Position numbers and translations under genes: made by a program. The notes beneath the pieces were generated by a model, which made no database searches, was not told the DNA's origin, and saw nothing but the letters and a program-made list of their open reading frames with translations. Positions 46,656 to 56,681 of a DNA stretch of 64,000 bases are shown in pieces; the first letter of the stretch is position 1, and each line of letters begins with the position of its first letter. Source of the DNA: Sarocladium kiliense (Eukaryota; Ascomycota; Sordariomycetes; Hypocreales; Sarocladiaceae); the NCBI GenBank assembly GCA_030734395.1, contig JAUZTG010000042.1:1054001-1118000 (forward strand), given 5' to 3'.

Positions 46656-46819
46656 TACTGTACGGGAGATGGAATACAAAGCTTTGTTCATGCTTACAGG
46701 CACCAATTTATGTCTTGCCATCCGCCATCGAGTTCACTCATTCAGTACGATGCTGAATCGCAGCACTTTCATCTTTCATAGTCAATACGAATCTGATCAT
46801 GTATGAAACCTGTCACGAG

Positions 46820-48764
46820 TTAGTAGGAAGTTCCTCCATAACAAGTGGTTCGCTTCCTCTCACCTCCGAGTTTGGCGCTGTACGTAACTAACGCAGATCC
46901 ATACCTGGCTTCTATTACGCCTGGTATTGAGAAATAACGGAACCCACCCATCCGTTGAATACTCGCCTGTCTTTTGACAGATGTCGGTATGTTTTCCACA
47001 TCCAATGACAAAACGGCTATACAGCGAGTCCGATGGTCGAGGTGTCGTGGGGGCTTTTCTTCATCGTTGACAAAGATCTCAATTTCTGTCTGAGGTGCCT
47101 TGCCCATATTTACTGGAATGTCGCATTGGAAGTCGATCATCGACGGTTTGTCCTCAGGGTAAGACTCGCCCTTCCTCTTGTGAGTCTTCCGTCCATACCC
47201 AACTGACAAGGGGCCTAACCTTCTGAATAAACCATAGCATTACGAAAACCACCATCTCTTCTTCTTTCTCATCCCAAAAGCTGCGAGATTGTCAGTCGAC
47301 TTCTCTGAGAGGGACATTTGGAACGAGGGTCTTACGCTTCTTTAGGATCGTGTTGCATCATGTCATATTTCGTCATCAGACACGTACCATACGATCTTCT
47401 GGCCACACGAGAAACAATATTAGGTGACGTTGAGATCGCACAGTACTGGCTGAGACCGTGAATTGCAGCTCCCTTGACGACCGCTGCCCAACCGTCATTG
47501 GGCTGCAGAATGGGTGTGTCCTTCTTGATAGCTTCCTGGATCCGACTCCTCAGATATTGGCTCTGTCCAAACCCTCCGACCAAGATCACAGCCGACACCT
47601 GACTCGCTGCCATAGTGATCTGCTCCTCGATGAGACAGATAATGTCTTTAATTATCGGCTCAAATACTTTCATCTTCATTTCGTCCTGGGGGATCGTGTA
47701 TCGGTTTCGTCGAAGGTTGAGCGCGGGATCGACTCTTAGTGTCAGAGGTTCATCAGATGGCGAGAACGTCTTCTTGAACTGCGGGAAGATTAGAACAGTC
47801 AGATTCCAGGAAGTAGCTAGTGACTCACAGCCTCGAATTCATTGAGAGCCACTACCAGCCGCTCATCGGGCCAGTACTTCTCACCGTGCTTTTGCTTCAG
47901 GTGTCTTCGGAACCTGAGATTGAGCATCCCAGAACCGCATCTTCCTCCAGTCCCTTCTGTCACCTCTTTCAGCAGCACCCTATCAGGGTCAGTGACCTCG
48001 TAAGTTATCAAATCGACAGTGCCGCCACCTGCGTCGCAAATGATGTACTTCTGTCCTCGCTTGATCTTGAATGTTCCGCTGCTCTTCAGCGTGTACAGTG
48101 CAGCAGCTTCCTCGAAAACTATTAGACCATGTTCTCCAACGCCATTTACTGCTGACCTACAGGTTCAGAAACGAGGATTATTCGCCGATTGCTGCAGAAG
48201 CCGGCCATAGCGGCAGCTCTTTCTGTTGCCTGCTTAGCCGCCGGTGACCAGATTGCTGGGACGGTGACAACAAAATCCATGGGAGTCGTCCGCACAACAG
48301 CTGGAGAGAGACGGTCTTCAAGGACCTTGATGAAGTGATCATGAAGACATGTGAGAAAGATCTTCGTCAACTGCTGAGGCGTTTCTCCTTCACCTGACGT
48401 GCCTGAAGGGTCGTCGAGCTTTCTACCTTTAGGATAAGCAGTGTCCTTATCGACTCTCACACGGGAACTTACAGCTTGAAAAATCGAACTCGCTTCGCGT
48501 TTGAAGGAATCTGAAAGCCCCATTGCCATCCGTTGGCGATCCTTCGCAACTCAGTGGGTACTTTAGGGCTGCTCTTGAGTCCATCTGCTGATGGCCACTT
48601 CGAGATAATGTGCTGGACGCCAGGCTTTGAAAAGCATATGTCAGCTCTGAAATCGGTCTAGAGGTACGTAGGTGTGGTAATACCTGGAAAGTTTCCGTCC
48701 AAGCCACTCCAGAGTAGGTTGTGCCAAAATCGATGGACACGACGATTCTTCTCTGCTCTCCCAT
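46820..48764 (-). CDS. Hsp70-like ATPase (fungal Hsp70/actin-fold, non-canonical)
   Basis: Seven exons on the minus strand (48764-48684, 48624-48473, 48422-48161, 48110-47829, 47778-47336, 47280-47220, 47170-46820) encode 543 residues. The actin/Hsp70 ATPase motifs are present: phosphate-1 loop DFGTTYSGVAW at 12-22, phosphate-2 CDAGGGTVD at 190-198, and adenosine motif LVGGFGQSQYLRSRI. The substrate-binding beta-domain and C-terminal EEVD of true chaperones are missing, as in the expanded Hsp70-like family of filamentous fungi and animal HSPA12. The function of that family is not settled. The last intron has two possible acceptors six bases apart; the one giving FIQKGESYPED was chosen. Its 3' end is 164 bases from the convergent M6 protease gene. 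Confidence 0.87.
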
Positions 48765-49275
48765 GATGACGACAGGGCGCCGCAAGAAGTGACCAACACT
48801 TATGATAGTGGCAAAGTCACTTGGAGCTTTTAGGCAGGGGCCGTGTAATCAAGGAACATAGAGCATCGGGCGTCTCGGGCAAGTCCAGGGAGCCCTGCTT
48901 ATCAACTATTGGTGTAGGTCACAAGCACGTCTCAAGTTCCTAAACAAGCAAAACATGGTGGCATGACAGCCATGGTCGGTCGCCTCACTGTGTTTCTGGA
49001 CATGGTAAAGCCGGGATGTGACAGGCAGAACTCGAATTAAATGTCAGGGCTGGCAAGCCAGTTGGGCAGCAAGGTGATTGCTCCACACAGCACACCGAGG
49101 TTGGCTACCTGCACGAGAGTGGCGCACATTATGCGGCATTGTATCTGTGATGAGTCGTAAAATATTTATATCTTCTATTTCTTGCTCGTCACCTGGGAGA
49201 CATCGGAAAGTAAGCCAAGGACTGGTATGAGCAGAATTCAGCGGAGCACAGTCGAAACTCTTCACAGGACCAACA
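48765..49275. promoter_or_regulatory. Divergent promoter region between the Hsp70-like and coiled-coil genes
   Basis: These 511 bases lie between two divergent start codons, so the two genes may share regulation. An A/T-rich patch with a TATA-like ATATTTATAT lies near 49159-49168. No heat-shock element was confirmed. Confidence 0.4.
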
Positions 49276-50583
49276 ATGGCTACCGATGACGCCAACCCGA
49301 AGGCTCAGCAGGAGCACGTAAATGTGACCACAAATCTCCAGGAACTTGAATCACGCCTCCGGGATGAGCTGAAGCTCAGACACTACGCTGAACGAGTCTT
49401 AGACAAGCGACAGGAAGAATTGGAGTTGAAAGAGGCGAAGCTCGTTCACCTATCCCACAGTGTACAAAAGCTCAAGAAAGAGCTGAGTGATGCGCGCCAT
49501 CAGCTGGACTCAACCAGAATACAACTACAGACACGCTCGACGCAACTCAATGAAGTCAGAGATCAGGTCTTCAGACTGCAACCGGCCCGCGGCGAGATCA
49601 CCGAGTCTGAGGCGAAGTCGCTGTACCAAAGCCTGTGCAAGGGCATACAACGCTGGGTCGAAAGCCGAATGTCTAGTCTCGATTCAATGGGTGGTGCGCG
49701 GGTAGGCACAATGCCTGGAGCACTGCAAGCATATCGACTTGTAGCTCTGCTCAGAGAATCAGCTCGTCGCTGCATTGACCTCGACCAGTCCGAGGAATAC
49801 CATGTCTTCGCCATTATCATGAACTACATCGGGTTGGGCCTGTTCTCTAAGTCATTTTACTGCCCTATCGATGAGTCCGAGGATAACGCAACGCAACTAT
49901 GGATTGACAAGATCGAGGAGACAATGTCAGGACAACGAGGTCTGTCGTTTGGTCGTCCTCTCGTCTTTGGAATGGATATCTGACATGTATTAGATGCGGA
50001 ATTTTGTCGAAACTGGCGCAGTGATACTCTAAGTACGATCACTACACACCCAAGATTCCAAGTCATCCGCGACCGCTACCTAGACTTCCTTGCGAAAGAC
50101 CTCGCTTCATTTCTCTCCCCAGTCGCACTGAGGGGAACGCAACAAGAGTTGCAGAGGAGTATCCGCAAGAACATCATCGACCCAGCCGCTGACCTCGCTC
50201 ACCAAGTCCATCTCGCGACCCCCGTCTTTACTCTCAAGTGGCCTGTCCGCCACGCGTGGTCGAGGCTGGAAGTATACGACTGTACGAACATGGCGGACGG
50301 TGGTATGCCAATCGACTTAACTGGCACAGAACCCAGTTCGGCTGCTCGCAAAAACGTGTCGTACCTGTTCGATCTCGCACCAGGCCTGTTTGTCGAACGG
50401 ATAGAGGCAGGCAAAAAGCTGGGTCCCAAAGCCATTGCACGGCCGCATGTCCTCGTTCACACGGCTCCTGCACGATGCGTCCAGAGTTACACAACCATTA
50501 GATTGCTTTGGGATATTGCAGATCCTGAGCGACCCCCATCACGGGCCAACGGCCAGCGCTCATCCGCGCAGAGGAGAGAGTAG
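49276..50583 (+). CDS. Coiled-coil protein of unknown function
   Basis: Two exons, 49276-49939 and 49994-50583, give 417 residues. Residues about 20-105 form a heptad coiled coil (LESRLRDELKLRHYAERVLDK and following). After it comes a helical, globular-looking domain of about 200 residues with motifs LYQSLCKGIQRWVESRM, YHVFAIIMNYIGLGLFS and LKWPVRHAWSRLEVYD. The C terminus is basic and polar. No known domain was recognised, and nothing suggests secretion or a membrane. The intron donor at 49940 (GTCTGT) is poor; a second donor nearby could also keep frame, so a few residues at the join are uncertain. The 3' end converges on the cyclotransferase-like gene with a 35-base gap. Confidence 0.7.
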
Positions 50584-50618
50584 ACAGGTTGTTAGGATGC
50601 CCAACATCCAAGATTGGT

Positions 50619-51221
50619 TCAGGGTGCATCGGAGCTTTCTGGCGTTGGCGAGTGTTCTTGCAAGTCCTCCGGGATATATGGGCGAATGCAGTTGGCAACA
50701 TAGGCGCAATCCATTCCCAAAAGTTCTGCATCATGAATCCCAGCGTTGATACGGTGTACGTACTCGTCCCAAGGCTGTCCATCTTCTATGAAGTCTTCAC
50801 TGACATATACCAGGACCTGGGGTTCAGTTCCTTTCGGCACATCTGTACCTTCATCAGTGATACCCTTCTCCAGTACCGCCTGGACGCCGCCGTGATCCAC
50901 AATCCATGTTGTTGGGCGCCTGTAAACAGATGGGACCCCTCGGCAGATCTCAACCGGCAGCTCATGCTTTGCATAGGCCCCTTTGGCCACGCCTTCACTG
51001 ATGTCAAGCCGAGCCTCATCGCGGACTGAGATATCATAGCAGAGGCCGTCAACCCAGAAGCCATCGGCCTTGACAACATTTGCGTATCCACGCTGGTTGA
51101 TTTGCCATCGATAGTTCATCAGCCGGCCGCTACCGACAAACTTGCTTTCCGGACATCTTCGTTTCATCTGCTCCAGGTGCAGATTACTTCCGTAAGCGAA
51201 GTACAAGCGTGGTGTTGTCAT
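50619..51221 (-). CDS. Gamma-glutamylcyclotransferase-like (GGCT/AIG2-fold) enzyme
   Basis: A single minus-strand exon of 200 residues. The N-terminal YFAYGSNL (7-14) is the substrate-binding YGSN loop of GGCT-like proteins. Glu76 in LDISEGVAKGAY aligns by eye with the catalytic glutamate of human GGCT (motif EGV...Y). The length suits a single-domain enzyme. Members release 5-oxoproline from gamma-glutamyl amino acids, glutathione or gamma-glutamyl amines. The substrate here cannot be read from sequence. The start at MTTPRL places the YGSN loop at the usual distance from the N terminus, although the frame is open further upstream. The gene is divergent from the amidoligase gene (636 bases apart). 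Confidence 0.88.
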   Translation of the reverse strand: MTTPRLYFAYGSNLHLEQMKRRCPESKFVGSGRLMNYRWQINQRGYANVVKADGFWVDGLCYDISVRDEARLDISEGVAKGAYAKHELPVEICRGVPSVYRRPTTWIVDHGGVQAVLEKGITDEGTDVPKGTEPQVLVYVSEDFIEDGQPWDEYVHRINAGIHDAELLGMDCAYVANCIRPYIPEDLQEHSPTPESSDAP

Positions 51222-51857
51222 CTTGGCGGCCACTAGGTTGGGCTGAAAGTGTGTGGTGTGAGCACCTGCAGGACAGGTCGGGACGATGATTCCGAGTTGG
51301 AGTTTAGTAGTGTTGAAAAGTACAGGAGAAAAGAAGCTATGATAGGGCTGTCTCGGAATCGTGATGGAAACCGTGAAGCAGAAGGCGGAAGTGCGTTGGC
51401 GGCATGGACTGGTGGACCCAGCCTGCATTAAGTTGGGCACAAACCGCCTCGTCTTTGTTCCTTAAGCCAATTGTCGACCACCACGTCTGGACCAACCCGA
51501 TCACAAATGGGGCGTTTCGGGTCACCCGACACTTCGGGTCCCAGGTCACAAACGAAGACTGGTTTTACTGTTTTCACTGGAGGAGGCTGGGCATCTGGGC
51601 GCCTCGCAAGCCGCCCTGCACAGTGACAACGATGGCTTCGACTTGACTGGACGGAAGGTCTCCCGCGGTACTGCCTCACCACTGGTCACGACATCCCATT
51701 TCAGCACATAACACGATGGATTTCACCCTTCCCCCTCCGTATGAAACGTGAGCAGAGGCAAGCAGCCGAGACAGCGGCTCCACGCAGTTGGTGTATCCGA
51801 AGCCAGGTAAAGCAGTCCTGAGTACGGAACACCAAAAGTCTCGTCGAGCTCAGCGTC
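51222..51857. promoter_or_regulatory. Divergent promoter region between the GGCT-like and amidoligase genes
   Basis: These 636 bases lie between two divergent starts and are a candidate shared control region. No gene or distinct site was recognised. Confidence 0.4.
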
Positions 51858-52929
51858 ATGTCCAAGCATTACAATTTCGGAATCGAGATTGAGGCAGTTG
51901 CGAAGCCATACGGCGGCGGCCAGAGCTTCACCAACATCGACTGGTATCGACAGCTTGCGCAGAAGCTTCGCAACCGGGGCATCTCTGCCGTGCATGATGA
52001 CAACTCTAGGTACAGCAAGCACCCGGAGTACTATGGAGGAAAATGGTTTGTAACTCGCGATGGCTCGCTGAAGCGCCCAAGACCTTTTGGTGAGTCTTTT
52101 CCTCTTTGGTGGCTACGCATTGTGAGCCTCCTCTAACCTAGGCTCATAGTCTGCATGGAGGTCGTATCTCCCAAGCTCAACACAACCCAGAACATGACTG
52201 AGATCTTCTCAGACTTTTGGGAGGCCATGAGGGTGCATTTCAACCCACAAAGAGACATCTCGTGCGGTGGTCATGTACATGTCACGCCCATGAACTTGAC
52301 GAGCAAGTTCTCTCTCAAGTCCCTGAAGCGCATCGCCTTCGCTACGGTCTTTTACGAAGACTTTGTGGATTGCATCCTTCCCCAGGCACGTCGCGAGAAC
52401 AAATTCTGCATCAAGAACAGTCGAAGTCCAGGCTCAGGTATCAGTGAGGCAGTGGCTTGGGGCAAGAGTCCAGTGGTCCTTCAGCAAATCGCGACGACCA
52501 TAAAGGGCTTGAAGAACGAAGTGGATCTGTACATGTACATGCAAGGAGATCGTTACGTGCTTTGGAACTTTCAGAACACCATTCCCAGTCCCAAGACTGG
52601 TCGATCTACAGGGACAGTCGAGTTCCGAGGTGGGAATCAGTTCCTCTCCACGTCAGGCACGCTAGCTTGGCTGGCATTTGTCCTTGGCTTCGTCACACTG
52701 GCTCTGAAGGAGGTAAGGCACATAACCATTCATTATATGCTTGCTTTGACACTGACTACGTCTTCAGGACCTCCTAAATAATTACACCAGCTCTTCCTAT
52801 GCATCTGTACATGACGACGACTTCCTCGAACGAGTCGCAGAATGGTGGAAGAGGATCAGGAAAGCCGCAAAGAAGTCGAAACTCGGTCGGCATCTGCCTT
52901 CCGACTGTACAAAGATGAAGACGCGGTAA
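51858..52929 (+). CDS. Putative amidoligase (COOH-NH2 ligase fold)
   Basis: Three exons, 51858-52089, 52150-52712 and 52768-52929, encode 318 residues. The amidoligase family signatures are in order: FGIEIE at 7-12 (metal-binding glutamates), EVVSPKL at 81-87, CGGHVHV at 116-122, and GTVEFRGG at 232-239 (Glu235 and Arg237). These are the residues of the glutamine-synthetase-like COOH-NH2 ligases, which use ATP to form amide bonds between a carboxylate and an amine, often on peptides or small metabolites. The fungal substrates are unknown. The C terminus is basic and helical. It lies head-to-head with a gamma-glutamylcyclotransferase-like gene, an association discussed for this superfamily in bacteria. 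Confidence 0.87.
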
Positions 52930-53097
52930 CATCTCGCAAGGAGTTTCTATGTACATATAGTCAAAACTACAGCGCCCTCGAACAAATGCAAGTTCTATCC
53001 ATTCCCATATCTGCAAATGGTATCCTTTCTCCTTGTGCTGCCCAAACAGGCTCGGTTTCGAAAGTCATGAAAGTCATGAGTGTACGCAGTCAACCTC

Positions 53098-54454
53098 TCA
53101 GGCCCAGGGACGGTCCCATACGGTCTTGAGTTTCTCATACGCCGCCTCTAACTCCTTTTCGACAGCCTTCAGCTTCTCTTCCAGAGCATTTCGTTCAGCA
53201 AGCTTCGCGGTTTTCTCCGCCTGCAATGCCTCGATTTGGGCAATGACACTCTGTCTTTCAGCCAAATCGTCCTTGAACTGTTTTAGGTAGGCATCCGTCC
53301 CCTCGGAGTCCTGAGCTCGCTCAGTGACCGCCTCAGTATCCGGTGTAGACTCATCGCTGGCATCTGTTGATGAATCCTTCTCGCCCGGCAAGCTTACAGT
53401 TTGACTTCTTCCAAGCCGCTGGTCACCTGATTCTCCAGGCGCAGTGACTACCCGTGTCGCGTTAGGTAGCTGCTCCGACTGGGACACTGGATGTTCCTGC
53501 AGCGCTATGGTTACGCTGCTTCTTAACGCAAGTTACCGGCTCTTTGGAATTCTTACTTCGAGCGTTGGCTTTCCGAGGCTTCCTGGCAATATCGTCAAGA
53601 TCGTCCTCCGAGTCGTCGAGAAGGTGGGCTGTGCGCTTGGGCTTTATAGATGGTGGTGTTGAACGAATGGTAATCGTCTTGTTCTCCTCAATCGCCGTCT
53701 TCTCGGTTGGGTAGATGTTATACAATCGACGAATGCGTTTCTCCGAGTCAAGCGCGCTCTGACGCCTGACATTGCCCATTAACTTCATCGGTGGCGTGTC
53801 TGCTCGAGCTGAAGGCATTGTCATCCACGGCTCATCGTCGTCTTTCTCGTCCTGTGGGCTTCCATTTCGAGGCTTCGCGGTTTTCTCAACTTCTCGACCT
53901 TTCTCAGACGGAGTAATCTTTCGCCTCAGTCCTGTCGGACCCGCATCCTCAGGAAGATTCTCCTCAGTCCACAAGCCCTGAAGCTTCTGTGGCATCTTCC
54001 AATCATCATTGTATGCAAGAGCCCACTGAGAGTACCAGGATCTCTGGCGAACAGTGTCATTTCCATAGAGCAACGACAAGATGACCACGTCCGAGAAGAC
54101 TGGCGCGCGTTTGCCAAGTCGGAGTAACGTCTCAAGACGATGTCTGTAGATGGTTCTCCAAGTCTTGCAGAGGTGCATTCGCCAGCACTGCTCCACGAAT
54201 TGGTGTGCCTCATCCTTCGGAATGAACTTGAGCCGTGTCTGATACAGCTCTACTGCTGCTTCCCAAAAGATCTTGTCTGCTTTGCAGGTGGGGTTGCATG
54301 CAAGCATCGACATGTCGATCCGCTGTACTCCTCCGTGGTTGCATTTTGCATCGCGACCCTGGGCGTAGATGGAGAACTTGATCTCCTCGCGGTTGATGTT
54401 GACAATCGTTTGGTTTTTCAGGGCATCATGTACCCAACTCGAGGAGGGGAGCAT
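53098..54454 (-). CDS. Unknown protein, paralog A of a tandem pair, with C-terminal coiled coil
   Basis: Two exons on the minus strand, 54454-53537 and 53478-53098, joined across a 58-base intron, give 432 residues. Residues about 17-165 form a domain shared with the downstream gene at 55207-56304: TIVNI near the N terminus, ADKIFWEAAVELY, a PKDEA loop, IYRHRLETL, and LSLLYG...RSWYSQWALAY. The middle is acidic, polar and probably disordered. The last 60 residues are a coiled coil (QFKDDLAERQSVIAQIEALQ and on). No known family, signal peptide or membrane segment was recognised. The intron was inferred because the C-terminal coiled coil is in another frame and both splice sites and a CGTAAC branch site are present. 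Confidence 0.7.
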
Positions 54455-55206
54455 CGCGATCAGACTCAACACAGACCCGCGATGCGCACGAGGATGAGTG
54501 CCAGATCAAAAGTGATGAAGGAGTCTTTGTTTTGTTTTGCTCTGTTTATCTATTTGTTGTTGTGGGCTGGGTGCGGCGGCCTGCCAGCTGCCAACATCGG
54601 CCTGCCAGCTGGCAGCAGCGACAGCGGAGCATGGCAGACAAGCTTTGGTACGAGCTCAAGTAGTAGAAGGGGAAGTGTCCTGGCCGGTGGAAGCAACAGC
54701 AGAGCCACATGAGGTGTGACTTCATCGCCTGCCAGGATCTGTTCCTCTTCATAGAGATGACATGGGTTTGAATCCTCGGCCGCGTTGTAGCATTCACGGA
54801 CGAGATGGTGAGCTGGCCTTGGTAATGCAAGCGTGTCATTAATCCCAATTTTTCAGGAACATGTTTCATAGATAGAGCTACATGTCTTCATGATATTGAG
54901 TTTCTTCTCATCTCTCATTTTGAAACAGATGTGTACCTGCCATACAAGATATGGCCCACGGAAAGCCAGCAACCCCCCCTAGAGCGTATCGCAAATTCAT
55001 AGTGACTATATCAGGCAAAGTGTGGGATCGATCATCTTCTAGATACCAAATATAACAGTATCATGCTTCTACAGCTTCCTCAGTATACTGAATTCGATTG
55101 CTTCACAGTGTTCTCGCCGTGCTCGGCTCTGCAACCCTCGACTCCCACCGCATTCTCTGCTTCACAACCTTTTCCAATTCGATATCATTGTTCCTCATCT
55201 GCTCTT
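54455..55206. other. Intergenic region with a short tandem repeat
   Basis: These 752 bases lie between the two paralogs. At 54577-54611 a 14-base unit (CGGCCTGCCAGCTG) occurs twice with a 21-base period, and the second copy overlaps a perfect palindrome around GCCAGCTGGC. The rest, including 54880-55080, shows nothing recognisable. Confidence 0.5.
54577..54611. repeat. Two-copy direct repeat of 14 bases, period 21
   Basis: Copies at 54577-54590 and 54598-54611 are identical. The unit contains the palindromic core CAGCTG (an E-box-like hexamer). It lies 120-160 bases upstream of the start of paralog A, so it could be a promoter element; that is inference. Confidence 0.6.
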
Positions 55207-56304
55207 CTAGTTTGTTCTCTTCTCTCGGAGCTCAATTTCTTTCTGGGTTGCCTTCTCGTGAAGCCAGAGTACTTCTTCGTGCGTCACTTGGACGAGGGGT
55301 GACTGCGGCGTGGGACTGGCGGCTTGCTGCTGGTCAGTCCCTGGCCGCATATCTGTGTGCCCAGTATCGTCATCATCAATCATGATTGTCTCAACAGACT
55401 GGTATACTGCGTTGTCCGAAGTTTTTGGTCCTTGCGTTGCTGGCGTGAATCCCATCATCTCGTCGGAGTCATCGGACATGTCTTCGTCGGTAGGCCAACT
55501 CTCGTAATAAGCACCGGGTTGCCGCGTCCATGTCGTACATTCTCTTCGTTGATGTTTAGTGGCAATCCCTGCAGTTTCCCCCGGTGACCCTATTGTAGGC
55601 ACTCTGTGACTGATCTTCGGGGGTCCGGACGCCGGAGCGCTGGGTTCTAGCAGTCGGATTGGGTGATTCTTGCGGCTCACTCGCGTCTCTTGGAGTTTCC
55701 TCTTCGCAATCTCCCTCGCCTCAGGAAGAAGATTACACGAGAATCTTCTGCCTTCGTCAGCATCCGGATGGTTTGCTGGATCTAGCAGACCCTCAACCAT
55801 CTGAGGTGGCGTTGGGTGGAGAGGCTTGTACTTTTTCAGCCAGAACGGAAACCACTTTCGGCTGCTGGTTGCCTTGAAGCCAAAGAGCAAACACAGTACG
55901 AATGCGTGTGGAAACATCGGGGGGTCTTTAGCCTCCATGACGTGTCTGTGAATCCAGTTCAAGGAGATCCTTCCACTGTTGTGGCCATACCAGACGTGCG
56001 TGAGCAAGCAGGTCATTATGTAGAAATCAGCCCCAGCTTTGGGAAGAACCTTGGCTTTTGCCTCGTAGAACTTCACGCCTTCTGCCCAGAAGAGGTTGTC
56101 AGCCTGTGATCTGGCATCGTAGGAAACACTGGACATCTCCAGGCGTGCAGTGTTTGGATTCGACTCAACATGGCGGAACTTGTCCACGCAGATATTGTAG
56201 TTGATGGCCTCTGGCTCGATATGAACGATTGTGCCGATGGGAAGCTTGGGCACCGGTTGACTCTGCGATGGTGTCGAGATGTTGGAGGAGGCGAAGTCGG
56301 CCAT
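55207..56304 (-). CDS. Unknown protein, paralog B of a tandem pair
   Basis: A single minus-strand exon of 365 residues from the ATG at 56304. An in-frame ATG at 56418 would add 38 residues, but the shorter form aligns better with paralog A. The shared domain spans about residues 22-170: TIVHI, ADNLFWAEGVKFY, LPKAGADF, WIHRHVMEA and LLFGFKATSSRKWFPFWLKKYKPL. Like A it has an acidic, Pro/Ser-rich middle and a short C-terminal helix (EEVLWLHEKATQKEIELREK), but the coiled coil is much shorter. No known family was recognised. The order and same strand suggest an old tandem duplication that has diverged strongly. Confidence 0.72.
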   Translation of the reverse strand: MADFASSNISTPSQSQPVPKLPIGTIVHIEPEAINYNICVDKFRHVESNPNTARLEMSSVSYDARSQADNLFWAEGVKFYEAKAKVLPKAGADFYIMTCLLTHVWYGHNSGRISLNWIHRHVMEAKDPPMFPHAFVLCLLFGFKATSSRKWFPFWLKKYKPLHPTPPQMVEGLLDPANHPDADEGRRFSCNLLPEAREIAKRKLQETRVSRKNHPIRLLEPSAPASGPPKISHRVPTIGSPGETAGIATKHQRRECTTWTRQPGAYYESWPTDEDMSDDSDEMMGFTPATQGPKTSDNAVYQSVETIMIDDDDTGHTDMRPGTDQQQAASPTPQSPLVQVTHEEVLWLHEKATQKEIELREKRTN

Positions 56305-56681
56305 GGTTTGCTTCCGAAGAGCATCGATTTGAGCGGCAGGACGACCGTGGGTGAAGGGGAGGGTTACCTGGTCCAATTTGAAGAGCCCATGCCTTCCTCG
56401 CACTTGACTTATTGGCATCTGGGGAAGATGAAGCCTCGTTCACAATATTGCAAATTCTATTTTGTGTGCTGAAAGTCGAACGGTCGCTCACGGCTGCTAA
56501 GCAACTTTGCGGCTGTAGCAGCTTGCAGAAGGTGCTGAATGTAGGGGACTGATTGACTCATACGTGTCTCACTGAGGTGTGCAGCGCATGACTGAGGCTC
56601 TAGTTGGTTTGGGCTTCGAATTCATCAACCTTCTAACAGTTTCATGATAGTACCTGAACTCCCTCTTTGCCCCTGTACCGC
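56305..56681. other. Spacer between paralog B and the carboxylase gene
   Basis: These 377 bases hold the promoter of paralog B and the 3' flank of the carboxylase gene. Nothing else was seen. If the alternative ATG at 56418 is used, part of it is coding. Confidence 0.4.
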
